Positions 1-12,000 are shown, counted from the stretch's first letter. The stretch: 64,000 nt of DNA from Hyparrhenia diplandra (GCA_015847255.1 JADLZK010008421.1:186001-250000), one strand, 5' to 3'. The notes: a model not told the origin generated them from the sequence alone. Made by a program: numbers and translations.

Positions 1-339
1 TTTGGAGCAGTTGTCCTAACTCAATGCATTACCCCATCCTGGTACACTCTTATCCTTTTGGAAAGGTATCCTGATGCCACTGTTGTGCCAGGATCATATT
101 GCACGATGTTGATCTTTTCAGTGACTTGATCCTAAACACGATTCATGTAATTGAAAACGAAAAGAACCGCACATACATCATATATTCACATACTCATCCA
201 CTGCCAATGCTCTTTTTTTTATGTTCTTCCTTGTTTAGCTTTTTACCTTACTACCTTGAAAGAACCTTACTTGTGCACTTGTAATTCATTATCAATACAC
301 ATGTTTGCCATGGTTTTTACCTACTCATTTTCTTCGCAG
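1..339 (+). other. Intron of the bS18 gene
   Basis: AT-rich sequence without conserved coding content that ends in a pyrimidine-rich stretch and the AG acceptor at 338-339. Short open frames here have no protein resemblance. Confidence 0.7.
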
Positions 340-564
340 ACCCGTATAAGTGCAAAAGCTCAGCGTAAGATTGCAAGAGAGATCAAAACCAAGACGTGCA
401 TTTGGGCTAATGCCTTTACAACAATGGGTAGAAGACCATTCATCTTTGGCAGAAGTGCAGAGGAGCACTATTCAGAGGAGGAATATTTTGCATTTGGAAA
501 GCAGAGGGATGGTGAGCCTGTTGAGGATAATGGGGACGAGGAGCCAAATGTGGAGGCTGCCTAA
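340..564 (+). CDS. Organellar ribosomal protein bS18, last exon (partial gene)
   Basis: This is the 3' exon of a nuclear gene for a mitochondrial or plastid small-subunit ribosomal protein of the bS18 family, which binds 16S-type rRNA next to bS6. It opens after the splice acceptor at 338-339 and shows the S18 core TRISAKAQRKIAREIKT, then FTTMGRRPF, followed by a short acidic tail ending in NVEAA and TAA at 562-564. Earlier exons lie left of the window; bases 1-339 are intron. Between the two core blocks the frame reads KTCIWANA, whereas the +1 frame of the same bases reads RRAFGLMP, which is the family sequence. So one base appears gained near 380-388 and one lost near 411-415, leaving about nine residues scrambled and the rest in frame. 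Compartment is not decided by this exon. Confidence 0.85.
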   Translation, partial: TRISAKAQRKIAREIKTKTCIWANAFTTMGRRPFIFGRSAEEHYSEEEYFAFGKQRDGEPVEDNGDEEPNVEAA

Positions 565-2190
565 CATTCTGGAGTATCCTTTTCCAAGTGCTGGTGTTCT
601 TCTGCCGGCCTCATTCAACATAATGATCGTTTCGCGTCTTCAGAACATAGCGTAGCTCAGTTTTAAAATAACTAGAACATCGCACATATTTTGTACACTT
701 ATGTCCCGTGTCATCGTAGCGAAATATCTCCAGCTTGGTAATGGAGACCATATTATGCAATATGAAATGGAGCATGGGGTCAGCGCTTTCCTGGGTGCTG
801 GGAAAGTGAGGTAGTTGTACCGATTTCAATTTTCTGTTGGGTATTAGTTGTTTAGCTGATGCCACCGACAGATCATGAATTCATGTGCTGGTTGTTGACA
901 GCTTCGTTTTTCTATAGCTTTTGGAGGATTTGATTTTGTCTGGCTATCTCTGAAAGAATGTATAGGGCTCGGTTAAGAACGTAAAAGATATCCTCTAGCA
1001 TCTCTGTGGCCTAAAAAAAGGATTATGCTCTGGAGATGCTCATGGGCTCATGGGTCTAGTTTCTATGGTCTGATGTGGACAGCCATAAAATAGAAAATAC
1101 ATCACGTTAGTGTTTTTCTTTTGTGTGGTTGCGTGTCACGTCGGTGTTGGTGCACAGGCGAAGTGTCAATTTGGAAACCGTACCGTAATATAACGTGTAG
1201 CATATCCGCAGGCACGGAAACAATTATTGTGGAGCTAAAACTTGTAGATATTGGCAAAATTGCATCTAAAAAATTAAACCTGGCCACAAAAACCAATGAC
1301 GGGCATGAAAAAGAGATGAATGTCACTGTCATTTTCTATCCATTCCTCTCAAGAAGACAAGGCATGTGATGCAGCTTTTTATCTGCCTGATAGAATCATG
1401 CACCCCGCGGCAGACACGTGGTTTACAACTTCACGAATCGACGACGCAAGGACTTCAAAAAAGGAGCGATGGTCCTATGTCATTCAACAAATGCTAGTAC
1501 AATTCTAATTTTGTCTAAGTTAAAATATTCTAAGTTAGATCAAATTTATTTAAAAATATCGAAGACTGAAAATCAGAAGGTATATTTTAAAAAAAATCTA
1601 ATGATACTTACTCCATCCGTTTAAACTATAAGTCGTTTTAATTTTTTTTACATCAATTTTACTAGTTATCTAGATATAATAATGTGTCTAGATGCGTAAT
1701 AAAATGAATGAATAAAAAAAAATTAAAGCAACTTATAATTTAGAATTGAGTAAGTATTTGATAACATAGACAATGCTATTTTTATTTATAAATCTAATGA
1801 AACTTAAGATAGATTTAGGGGAAAGTTAGCATTACATTTCTTTTCGGATAGCGGCGGTAAGAGATGTTATTTGATGATGACTTAGTGGATAGGAGAATCA
1901 ACGAAGTCCACATATGTTGGATGTGTTTCTTGCTCAGATTTCCATTAGGGCTCTTTTTAACCTTTATTTGTTGTAAATCACAACTTAATTTTGTTTTTCT
2001 AAGAAAAAATAAGGTAAATGTAAAATTTTAAAATTTCTCCCGTTCTCAATGTGTTTTTGAAGGACCTATCCTTAGATGTGCTTATATGTGATGTGGTTAT
2101 CTTTGTCAGATAAGCCATGAGCCATTAAAAAAGATGCAGTTTAAGGGTCTCCTGAAACACGCAATGCCCATATTTTTTTTCCCAACACAT
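565..2190. other. bS18 3' flank and intergenic spacer
   Basis: The first few hundred bases are probably the bS18 3' UTR. The rest is AT-rich and holds one Stowaway-like MITE (1611-1750). No open frame with recognisable protein content is seen on either strand. Confidence 0.6.
1611..1750. mobile_element. Stowaway-like MITE (Tc1/mariner class)
   Basis: About 140 bp with imperfect terminal inverted repeats: the left end CTCCATCCGTTTAAACTATA pairs with the right end reading TATAATTTAGAATTGAG. TA dinucleotides flank both sides (1609-1610, 1751-1752), as expected for the TA target duplication. The interior is AT-rich and non-coding. Confidence 0.8.
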
Positions 2191-2199
2191 GTTCTATAG

Positions 2200-2678
2200 C
2201 TATCTACCAACCTTGCTTTTTTTCTTCTCAAATTCTCGTCCTCTTCTCAGAGTCTTGGGGACGGTCACACCTCGCCCCCAAATTTTCCTCGCCGGCGACA
2301 GCCACACCTTGCCGACGATCTCCACCCTCCCTCCCATCGGAGCGCGTCCGCCCGAAATATTCTTCTTCAATTCTCCCGTTTATCGGTGCGGCCCTGCCTT
2401 TCTTCTTCCGTTCCCACGGCCTGCGCGCCTCTCTCCTCACCTCTTGCTCTTTCTCTCTCTCTCCGGGCGACGGCCCGGCTGGGCGACCTCGCCGCTTCTC
2501 CCGTTTTTCCGTGCGGTCCTGCCGTTCCGTGTCCCGTTTCCCCGGCGTGTTCTCTCTCTGTGTCTCGGGGCGACGGCCGGACTCACCGCGCCGCCGCCGC
2601 GGCCTCCCTACGACGGTGCTAGTCTCAATCGGGCGTCATGTCTTCTTCGTGCCCTTCACTGGCGACGAGCACTACCAG
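2200..2678 (+). other. Probable non-coding first exon of the U1/RING zinc-finger gene
   Basis: A CT-rich, GC-rich leader typical of grass 5' UTRs, ending at a good donor (CCAG|GTACGT, GT at 2679-2680). An acceptor TTTTCAG ends at 2824, so a short leader intron of about 146 bp is likely. The transcript start is a guess. Long open frames across this block are low-complexity and overlap in several phases, so I do not treat them as coding. Confidence 0.5.
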
Positions 2679-3069
2679 GTACGTGGCCCTTCCCCCTCCC
2701 CTCTCCTCTTCAACTTCCTGTGCGAAACCGAGCACCCAAACCCTAAGTTAAGCTATTTGTATGCGGATCTGATCTAATTACACATGTATTATGTCTACTG
2801 ACCTCGTTTTTTTTTAATTTTCAGCTGTGCATGTGTACAACCATGTCCTTTACTGGGTCCGCCACCGCCTCTCAGTACTCCGATAGGCTTAGTCTGTTGT
2901 TAAGTTTGTAATTCTAGGGTCTGGAGGGAATCATAGATCTCAAGAGGGCTGAAGTTTGGTTGTAATTTCTGAGAATTTCAAGAAGACACAGGTGTACAGA
3001 GGTAGTTTCGCAGGGATTTGTGAGCAAAGCAGCAGAAATTTGAGGTTGGAGGTGACCTGCGGATTCACC

Positions 3070-5000
3070 ATGGTGGGGAAGGAGCTGGTGGTGAAAAGGA
3101 ATGGCCCTGTTGACATTCGTGAGATTGCTGCGAAGGCCACACTCCGGGGAGGTGCGGCAGAGCCGGGCACACCTACGTTGAACTGCGGCGTGTTGGGAAG
3201 CGTGTCATCTTCTTCTGCACCATCTGCCTCACTGAGTGCTTCAGCGACAACGTGCTGTTCGACCACCTCAAGGGAAACCTGCACTCCCGGCGGTATGCTG
3301 AGGCCAAGGTCACACTGTTTGGGCCCATGCCGTGGCCATTTAATGATGGTGTGCTCTTCTTCAACAACTCGCGCGCGAAGGATCCGCTCCTGTTGGACTC
3401 AAGCTCGCAGAGCACCAGAGAGCTTGCTCTGGTTCTACAGCCTGAGGTTTCGCGGAATGATACTGAAGTGACGTCAAAGTTGAGAGATGGTTCAAGCTCC
3501 TGTAATGGTGTGAAAGGTGCACGCAATAGTGCAAAAGGCCATGCTAATGGTAGAGTTGCTGCTGTATCTGAAGATCATGTGCTTTCAAACAGTGGAACTG
3601 ATGGTCCTCTTGTCATTCCCGGTGTATTGCTGAAGGACATTGTTTCAGACTTGCCTGTGCATCTTTTGGGCTATGGAAATATATCATACAGGATCTGTGA
3701 AGCTATCAAGAACAAGAAGATAAGCAAGATCTGGTGTGCTTGGGTAGGACAAGAAGGCTCTTCTCAGAGCTGTAACACATATGAGCAATCGGGCTTTGCC
3801 ATAGTCAACTTCTCTTATACCTATGATTTGGGCAGGAAGTGGTCTGATGAACAGGACCTTTCTATCTCTGCTGGGTCTTTCTTTGTAATTGATGATGCTG
3901 GACATCGTGGAAAGCGAATGAAAAAATCATTCTCTGATCAAGAAGCATCTTCAGAAGAGTCAAACGGTCAGAACAGCTCTCCACAGGGCAGTAGCCAAGC
4001 TATTGTGACTGGTTCCCCTGCAGGTACCTCACACAATCTTCAAGTTGGCCTCTTATCAGATAAGTCAGCGAGGAGAGAGTTGAGGAAGCAGAAACGCATA
4101 GCAGCTGAGAAAGTGTGTGATATTTTGCGGTAGACCAATGCTTCCTGGAAAGGATGTTGCCACCTTGCTGAACTGCAATACAGGAAACCTAGCTTGCAGC
4201 AGTAGAAATTCAAGTGGGGTGAGTAACTTCGAGCATTCTTTGCTATCTTTGTTTCATAATAATGTTTCTTGAAGATTAGAGAGCATGGACCTGTTTAACT
4301 CTACTTTTTTCACCCCAAAATATAGCAATTATATTTCCTGTCCAAATTTCAAATGTTCTGTAATGAATTATCTAAAATTAATTTATGCAGGCTTATCATC
4401 TATTTCACACGTCCTGCCTTTTACACTGGACTATATTGTGCCAATACGAGATGCTGAATGACCAAATAGCTAGCAAGGGGAAGAGCAATCGAGGAAGGAA
4501 GGCAAAGAATGCACCTAAGAAAAGCAAAATAACATCCATAGTTTGCCCAGAATGTCAGGGTACTGGAATTCATGTCAACGGAGATGAACTTGAGAAGCCA
4601 AGCATTTCTTTACCCGAGGTTTGTAGAAGATTCAGTCTTCTGTCAGCTCCTGCTCATTTTTTTCATTCAGGGGAGTTTTTTGCAAATTACTTAGTGTAAA
4701 GCAACTGTGCACCTGAATTGGTTGGATATTGGCACTTGCAGATGTTTCGCTTTAAGCTGAAAGCCATTGAAGCTCACAAAGCATGGCTGAAGAGTCCTGA
4801 AGTGCTTGAAAACTGTTCCACTGGGCTTCATTTTCCCTCAGAACATGTGGAGAACTCTGAGGTAGCTTCAGAGGCACACTGTTCATAGTGTTCTGTTAAC
4901 ACAGTAGTATAATATATAATTCACTCACGGTCCTCATTTGCCTTCACAGGAGAAGGTGATGCCACTGAAGTCGCTTCCTTTTTATGCTGCTGATGGGTAG
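3070..5000 (+). CDS. Plant protein of unknown function with U1-like zinc finger and RING-like cluster
   Basis: Four exons: 3070-4218, 4391-4618, 4742-4861 and 4950-5000, all with GT-AG borders. The start MVGKELVVKRNGPVDIREIA is the first ATG of the conserved frame. Near residues 50-75 there is C-x2-C-x12-H-x5-H (CTICLTECF to HLKGNLH), the U1/matrin spacing. A later block reads VCDICGRPMLPGKDV then HLFHTSCLLHW, a RING-like Cys/His array that crosses the exon 1/2 junction, followed by a basic stretch and CPECQGTG. This suggests nucleic-acid binding and perhaps ubiquitin ligase activity; both are inference, as I know no function for the family. Three one-base gains break the frame: GGGG at 3146-3149, CC at 3163-3164 and TTTT at 4123-4126. 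Removing them gives 1545 coding bases, 514 residues. Confidence 0.8.
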
Positions 5001-5582
5001 GGAAACGGGTAAGTTCATCCCTGGCAGCTACCAGAGGATGCAGCAGGTGTTGATGTACATAAGGTCGCTCGACAGTTCTGGGAACAGTGATGTTAGATGC
5101 TTAACTGTTTCTGTAATGTAAAAGTGTCTTATATCAGTTAACCTGTGTCCGCCAGATGGTACCTTAGACGTTCATTAAACTGGCAATTAGCTGAACTATT
5201 GTATTATATTAGGCTGGCAACTGGCTGAACTATTGTATTATTAGGCTGGGTTCACTAAACATGTACGCAGCCCATTTCGTTGGGCTCACTGCTGCCACGG
5301 GACTTACCATGTTTCGGATGCACTGATGCCACACTTCTGGTTATTATCTGGAAAGCCTAATTGTGCTAACTAAGTGCATTCAACTATATTTTGTTACGAA
5401 GGCTTCCTGATGACACAACTATCCTGATGCCATGTGCTACACTTTTGGCTGTTATCTGGAAAGCCTAATTGCACTAAGTGTTTAGTGTAGTATGTTAATT
5501 AATTAAAACGAAGAGATTGTGTCATGTGGTCATGTGCTTTTCTTGTGTGCTTTGTTATTTTGTAAATGTGTGACAGTACGGT

Positions 5583-5698
5583 AACTTTAAGCAAAAATTC
5601 TGGTACCCATATCACATTGTTTTGTATAACAACGTGAAATAACTTTAAGCAAAAATTCTGGTACCCATATCACATTGTTTTGTATAACAACGTGAAAT
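5583..5698. repeat. Perfect 58-bp tandem duplication
   Basis: The segment 5583-5640 (starting AACTTTAAGCAAAAATTC) is repeated without change at 5641-5698. No mismatches were seen, so the duplication is recent or is an assembly duplication. Confidence 0.95.
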
Positions 5699-5794
5699 AT
5701 TGCCTGGTCATATTTACTCCTAGTACCCAACAACATCAGCATGAATCCAAATCAAATCTTGTTTCCACTATTGCCAGATCAAATCTTATTTTTA

Positions 5795-5872
5795 CTCCCT
5801 CCGTTCTAGATTATAAGCAGATTTATAATATTTATAATAATATTATAAGCGACTTATAATTTAGAACGGAGG
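5795..5872. mobile_element. Very small Stowaway-like MITE
   Basis: Left end CTCCCTCCGTTCTAGATTAT and right end TAATTTAGAACGGAGG form inverted repeats around a roughly 40-bp AT-rich centre that is itself nearly palindromic. The right terminus seems trimmed by a few bases. Confidence 0.7.
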
Positions 5873-7309
5873 ATCATTGTCGATTCCACTATTTGCCTGG
5901 TCATATTTACTAGGATCCTCAACAGCATCCACGTTCTTAGCTCCTACGGTTGACGGAATACTATTCCGTGTTCACTTCATAAATATCTCCGTGTTCACTT
6001 CATAAATATCTGACAGTGCATCGAGAGGATAAAAAACAGATGTTGAGAAAAAAAAAGGTAGCTGGGCACTTGGATCTCAGCAAGATAGTTGTGTCATCAG
6101 GAAGCCTTCGTAACGACGGCATCAGGAAGATAACGCAGTATTTCTTGAACAGCATCATCGATCCGTGTGATCCGGCAAAGACGCACTCATGGCAAAAGAA
6201 TCGAATCAAAACCGCATCGAAATACACAGCACGCAGAAACACAAATCTGAATATCTTCTGAGCGAGTATCAGGCTATACTATACCAGCTGATAGCAACAC
6301 ACACATAAACGGATCTCAAGGAGCAAGGGAGCGTGAGGCGGCGGCTCTTGTGTGGCGAGCGACTAGGGTTTCTTTTTCTGCCCGACGAGGGCGCTCAGCA
6401 GCTTCGGCGACCCCTCCGTTTTATAGGGTCCCTCGACCCGGCAGCGGAGCGCCCAGACGGCGCCTAGACCCCACCGCCGCCGCCCAGCGCACGACGCCAC
6501 TTTGCCAGGCCGAGGCCGGCGCCGGCACCACACATTTTTCCCAAAATGCGCCCGGCAGGCATATAGCGGGCCAAAACCATCATAGCATCGGGGAGATATG
6601 ACCCGCACAGCCCAGAAAGAAACTGGCCCATCTTGTTGTGCCAATCCCGTCCCGCGGCCCACCCGTCCGGCCTCCGCCCGCCGGCCCGTCGTCGCTTTCC
6701 CATTCCCACGCCACGCGCCCCCTCTTCTGGAATGTTCAGTCGCCGTCGCGCCGCACGGGAGAACAACTCCCAGAAAAGCCGAGGAGGCAGGCAGCAATCA
6801 GCATCGCTGCTCCGCCTCCCCGATCGATCGAGGCGGCGCAGAGCAGGGTAGAGGAAAAGCACAATTCAAGGAGCCATTCTTTAGTTATAAACAAAATTTG
6901 CCCGTGCGGCCGCTACGGAAAAAATTGTACATATCAAGCTCCATCGCGCTCTAACTCCGCGTCGTCGTTGCAGCCGCGCGCCGCGCTCATCTTCTCCGAG
7001 ATTCAAGTCTCGCGGGCCAGTGCCGTTAGCTAGCTCTCATGGCCGAGCTCCACCTTGCCGCCATCCTAGCAAAGCGATTCTAAGGCCCGCAGCCCAAAGA
7101 TAAGAGATCAGACGACATCGCTACCGAGCTCCACCTCGTTGTTGCAATTTCGAATTTTAGAAATTTCGGTGTCATACTAAACATGTGTGTTGCACCTCAA
7201 GGGAATCCTAAATTCAAAATCTAAAGAATATATACTTGACATACCACGTATACAAACACAATCATGGGGCTTAGCCGCTGACAATTTCTTATTACCTCCG
7301 AGTACTTAT

Positions 7310-7669
7310 GCAGCACTCAGAACGGTGGGCCGCACATAGGCGCTGGCGTTTCAAAGACGCTCCGACCGTCGTCGGCCGCGCAGTACACCATCGCCTTGGC
7401 CGTCCCCATCCCGGCAAAGACGTCTCCCTCGCTCGCGAAGCCTACATAAACGACAACGGCGACAATATCAATGATCATATGCATATATATGCTCGCCGCT
7501 CATACCACTATGACATGTTCGATCACGGCATTATTGAACACGCACGCATGTACCATGTCGCCGGGTCTTGTGCGAGTTTGCGCGAGCCGCGTGTAGATGT
7601 CGAAGATGGCGAGCTTGAGGTCGGCGTGCCGCCGCTGAGCGCCTTGGCGGTGGCATTCAGCTTCTGTTA
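7310..7669 (-). pseudogene. GDSL esterase/lipase 3' fragment
   Basis: On the minus strand two exon-like pieces remain. The first (7554-7669) reads KLNATAKALSGG and then, after frame changes, DLKLAIFDIYTRLA and LAQDPAT, matching the late part of plant GDSL esterases. A donor at 7552-7553 and an acceptor at 7442-7443 border a short intron, and the second piece (7310-7441) contains MGTAKAMVYC, resembling the family TGTAK block. The catalytic Asp-His end and everything upstream, including the GDSL serine, are missing. Two homopolymer indels are visible (CC to C near 7631; AA to AAA near 7582). Most likely a truncated relic. The family call rests on short matches, so it is moderate. Confidence 0.5.
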
Positions 7670-7848
7670 AAGGTCTTAGCGTCCGCGGTTGAGCCTCCCA
7701 CGTGTACTTGCCTTCGCTCTACAAACGATTGATTGACGCCCGGCAGCGCCTAGGATTGATGAATCGTATATATGTATGTGGAGAGTTTTATTTGCCCTCC
7801 GATTAGGCTTTGTTTGGTATTGGACAAGAAATCGTATATATGTATATG

Positions 7849-8198
7849 CGGAGTTTGTGGAGAGTTTTTTTCCTGGATTTAGAGCTCTTTTTAAATCTAC
7901 ACCCAAGGAAGTATCTATTCCATATTCTATACGAACACGTATCCCGGGCAGAAACCGAATCGCTTGGGAAGAAAAGGCGGGCATGCGAGCTAGCTTTTCT
8001 CTTCGTATCCGTATGCAACTCGGAGTTTGTGGAGAGTTTTTTTCCCGGATTTAGAGCTCTTTTTTAAATCTACACCCAAGGAAGTATCTATTCCATATTC
8101 TATACTGAACACGTATCCCCGGCAGGAAACCGAATCGGTTGGGAAGAAAAGGCATGCATGCAGAGCTAGCTTTTCTCTTCAGATCCGTATGCAACTCG
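7849..8198. repeat. Tandem duplication of about 172-178 bp
   Basis: Copy 1 (7849-8020) and copy 2 (8021-8198) both start CGGAGTTTGTGGAGAGTTTT and end CCGTATGCAACT(CG). They differ by a few substitutions and several one- or two-base indels, many in homopolymers. No coding content is recognised. Confidence 0.9.
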
Positions 8199-9020
8199 TT
8201 TAGTTTATTACGATAACCAGCGGATGAGACTGCACGCACGACATGATAACCAGCGGACAAATACTACATGGAAGCGGGACGCCAAGGCCGGACAAAAATT
8301 TTAGGCGTGAAACTTCCTGGGCCGGATGGAGGGTAGGGAGAGGGTCGGACGAAATTTTTGGGTGGACCATTGTCTTCTAATTTTCTATTCTAATCAAGAC
8401 TTCATGAGGCGTGTAATGGGAGTCCGAGACGTATTCGGTGGGACATGTTAGACATAGTAGTGTTCTAGTCATATTCCTATTGTAATCCCTCGTTAGAGTC
8501 CTAGTCATATTAGAAGTCCTAGTGTAGTTAGGACACATAGAGTTCTAGAAGGTTACGGAGATGTCTTGCACCTTCCCGAACCGTGTCAAGTCGGAGTCCT
8601 TCCCGTTGCGTGTAGGTTTGCATGTTTTTATGGTAAATCCAGAAGGATTGCCATAGGGACTTCATAGCAACGGGGAGGAGGTCAAGGCCCCGTGCCTATA
8701 TAATGTAGACAGAGAAGGTGGAACCAAAGATAGATAGGGGAGGCGCGGGAAATTTTTCTCTTTATTAAGAGGTATAGACTCAATTGACATCCGGAACAGA
8801 CAGGAAAAGAGAAGCAAACATAGCTAGCTCACGAAAGAAAGCCTTGCTATATATTTGATTCGCAACCCAATCCGAGTCCTCGTCTCTTCCGTGCGTAGTT
8901 CCATCCTCCTCTTTCAACTCTAGTCGCCTTCACCGCAATCGGGCGGGCCCACCACCACATCTCCCTCCTCCTTCGCATCCAACCGCGCGCCTCCCGTAGG
9001 GTCACGGAGATTAGGGGGCG
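8199..9020. other. Spacer upstream of the glutaredoxin gene; possible LTR-like relic
   Basis: From about 8446 (TGTTAGACATAG) to about 8780 the sequence has the look of a Ty1/copia-type LTR: repeated CCTAGT/TCATATT phrases, then CTATATAATGTAGACAGAG. No matching second LTR or target duplication was found, so this stays tentative. Bases 8830-9020 are CT-rich and likely form the promoter and 5' UTR of the next gene. Confidence 0.35.
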
Positions 9021-12000
9021 ATGGCGAGCGGCGGGGCGGTGAGGGAGGTGAGGTCGCCGGCGGAGCTGGAGGCGGCGGTGGCCGGGACGCGGGCGGCGGC
9101 CGTGCACTTCTGGGCGGCCTGGTGCGAGGCGTCCAAGCAGATGGACGAGGTCTTCGCGCACCTCGCCGTCGATTTCCCCACGCGCTCTTCCTCCGGGTAC
9201 GTGCTTCCGTTGCCCCCTTTCAACGCTCGCCCGTAGATTCGGCTCGGCTCGTCCCCATCGTAACGCAGATGGATGCCGTCGTCGAGACGTTTTGGGAGGC
9301 TCTAGGGTTTTTAGTGTCGATAAGGCGGAGGTATTTAGCTTGCTACGGCTGCTTGTTGGGCTGCCTTGTTCTACACCTTTGCGCCTTTGTCCTAGGTTTT
9401 ACTGATTTATCAGTCAGGAAAGCGGAATGTGCAAAATAAGAGCCGTGTATTCTAAATTGACAAGCTCTATTGTTCTGTCTGTCACTGAAATAATTCGTGG
9501 AAGACCTTTTATGTGCCTGAATTATCTGTTTGTAATATAGTTTGAAACATATTGTAACCTCTAGTCCTTACTTATTGTTGAAGTTGTGGTAGCCTTACTT
9601 TTTAGCTCATAGAGTTATCAAACTTTTGGGATTACGTTTAATATTCTGCATTGCTGATGCCTATGGCCTGGTGTCCACTATATTTTTTCACTACTGATTT
9701 ACTACCTCCGTCACCAAAAAGAATGCAATTCTAGGTGCATCCTTGGTTAAAGTGTCTAAGATTTGACCAGCTATATAGGTATAAAAAAATATAAATATTT
9801 ATGAAAATAAGTAATTATACTATTCAAAAATATATCTCATGACAAATCTATTGATTTACTTATTTAATATCATAAATATTGACATATTTATAGTTAAAGA
9901 GTTACATTCTTTTCTTGATGGAGGGGATACTGATCTGTTAATGTATTGGATGGGTCAAAGGGAGGAAATTTTAACCCTGGGTATCCTATTATTGTTATGC
10001 GCACATGTAAATTTGATTGTTCATTAGTGATATTAAAATCAAAATTTGTTAATGTATTTCGTATGCCTCTGGTGTCATAAAATGTCATACGGAAATATTA
10101 ACTCTGGCTCTGTATATTTGGTACTGTCTAAACAAATGCTATCCTAGGTAGCCTGCTTGTATGTTTGATGCTAAACAATTCTGGTGTGGCATTTATATGG
10201 TGCCTTGCTGAGGTGAGGTAGTAACCCTGTTGAATCCAGCCAAGTTGCAACTGTGATATTTCACTATTTCCATTGAGCTGTGGACTAATTTAAGAGATAA
10301 ACACAAGTATAATTAATCCAGTATCCATCTGTTCTTTTCATTGGTCTTGTCACTGAATAATGATCTTTTAACCATTTATGATTTTTAATTCATTTTTTTT
10401 CATTTATGCCTATTATGCTCAGGGGTTACTTCTGTGTCCCTTTTTGTGTCCAGTAATGTTTGCTTGTTTACTGTCAACATACATTGTTTGCCTATTTTTT
10501 TTTCTTGCACTGATGACTGATGACGTCTGTTCAGGTTGAAGCTGAAGAACAACCTGAAATATCTGAGGCATATGGAGTTTCAGCGGTGCCATATTTTGTT
10601 TTTTGTAAGGTATTTGCAATTACCAAATGAAATTCGGCCTTGCTTCTTGTCAATAAACATTCTGTTCCCTTTTTTTGTGCACGATACTTCTGATAGAATC
10701 ATGATATTTGTCATCTTCATGGTAGTTCAATAACCGCACATTTTTTCTAACTGCCAATCACGAGTACAATTTTTGATAAATGAGTTCTGCATGGCAAGTG
10801 GTTAAGATGATTTGGATCCATGTCTTCAATTTTCTTAGTATACTCATGTTGAAACCCTTCTAATCGGCGTGACAGTATTACTGTAGCAAACTATTCACTT
10901 TTATGTATTAGTATTTGGAAGATAGATCAGTTCGTACTTAGGATACATGATTAGTTATCCTATCATTTTAGTTTCTTTCAAATGGATTCCATGCATCAGA
11001 AAGCTTTTATTGGTCTTGGTAGAAGCCATGTCATTGGACAATCCATCCTATAAAGGTGATCCATTGAAATCAGGCATTGATAGTTGAGTCTTCTTAGCTG
11101 TTTGATCCTTGACTCGTGGCATCGGAGAAGACTACCTCGCTAGCTGCCGCCCTGGCCCTGGTTCGCATACCATATGCATCTGTGTCCACAACAGAGATAT
11201 GCTGTTTTGTATAGTAATTAATAACTTTGTAGGTATTAGACCATTTTCACTCGAGCCCTGGCTAGGTTTCCATTCTTGGCAAGTGTAGTGCTTTTCTAGA
11301 TTTTTTGCTTGAGTTTGGCATGGGGATGATCCACATCTTGTTTCCTTCTTAATTGAATGCTAGCTCCGGCCTTTTCATTAAAGAAAACTTGAGTTTGCAT
11401 ACATTGAATTTATGTATAATTTTTTTCACTAAATTTCTATACAGATTTTGGATGCACAGATTTTGGTTAGTGTTAGGTGTTTTGTATGATTTTGTAGGCT
11501 ATACAGGCTTTCAGAGTTTCAGTGATTAAATACTTTGTAGTGACACATGAAGTGTTCTGTGCGATATCAGTGGCTTAACCTGTGGAATGCTTGTGAATAC
11601 ATTTCATAAATGATGCTTGTGTAGTTTCTTTTTCTTAGTTACAGTGTCATGGTTGTGATATCTGCGTACATTGTTAATTTGTTTGCTACAAATAGTAAAC
11701 CAGTTGATTTTATCTGTGGTAACTGCCTCTTGCATCTGGTTGTCCTGTGTCCTAACTCCTAATTCTGCATGATGGTGTGATACAATTAAATGTTGCATGG
11801 AAAACCTATTATGTATGTATATTTCTTTTGTGTGGCAAACTCTGTAATTTCATCACTTTGGTAATAATTAATGAAATTCGAGTGTGCCCTGGTGTGGCGA
11901 ATCACTTTGGTAATAATTAATGAAATTGGTGTGCCCTGGTGCGGCGAAGAGCCACTCTTTTGGTTGGTCAACTTCTGGAGTTCCTTGTAATGCTAAATGT

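Larger units (their letters stand above)
5393..6114. repeat. 31-bp perfect inverted repeat, arms 660 bp apart
   Basis: The arm at 5393-5423 (starting GTTACGAAGGCTTCCTGATG) is exactly reverse-complemented at 6084-6114. A second short match (CCTGATGCC against GGCATCAGG) lies beside each arm. No coding content or target duplication was recognised. Confidence 0.9.
5001..7309. other. Intergenic spacer with local duplications and a GC-rich block
   Basis: Contains a near-tandem repeat around 5180-5250, a perfect 58-bp tandem repeat, an inverted repeat, a small MITE and, at 6330-7030, a GC-rich stretch with GGCCCA-type motifs. The GC-rich stretch looks like a leader or promoter region, but no gene starting from it is recognisable on either strand. 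Confidence 0.5.

Noticed and set aside
2189..2777. Overlapping open frames in a GC-rich block
   Set aside because: Low-complexity Pro/Arg/Ser translations in several phases; fits a CT-rich 5' leader with a clear splice donor better than a protein.
6350..7033. Open frames on both strands of a GC-rich block
   Set aside because: No conserved motif, no splice context, and the frames shadow each other; probably promoter or leader sequence.
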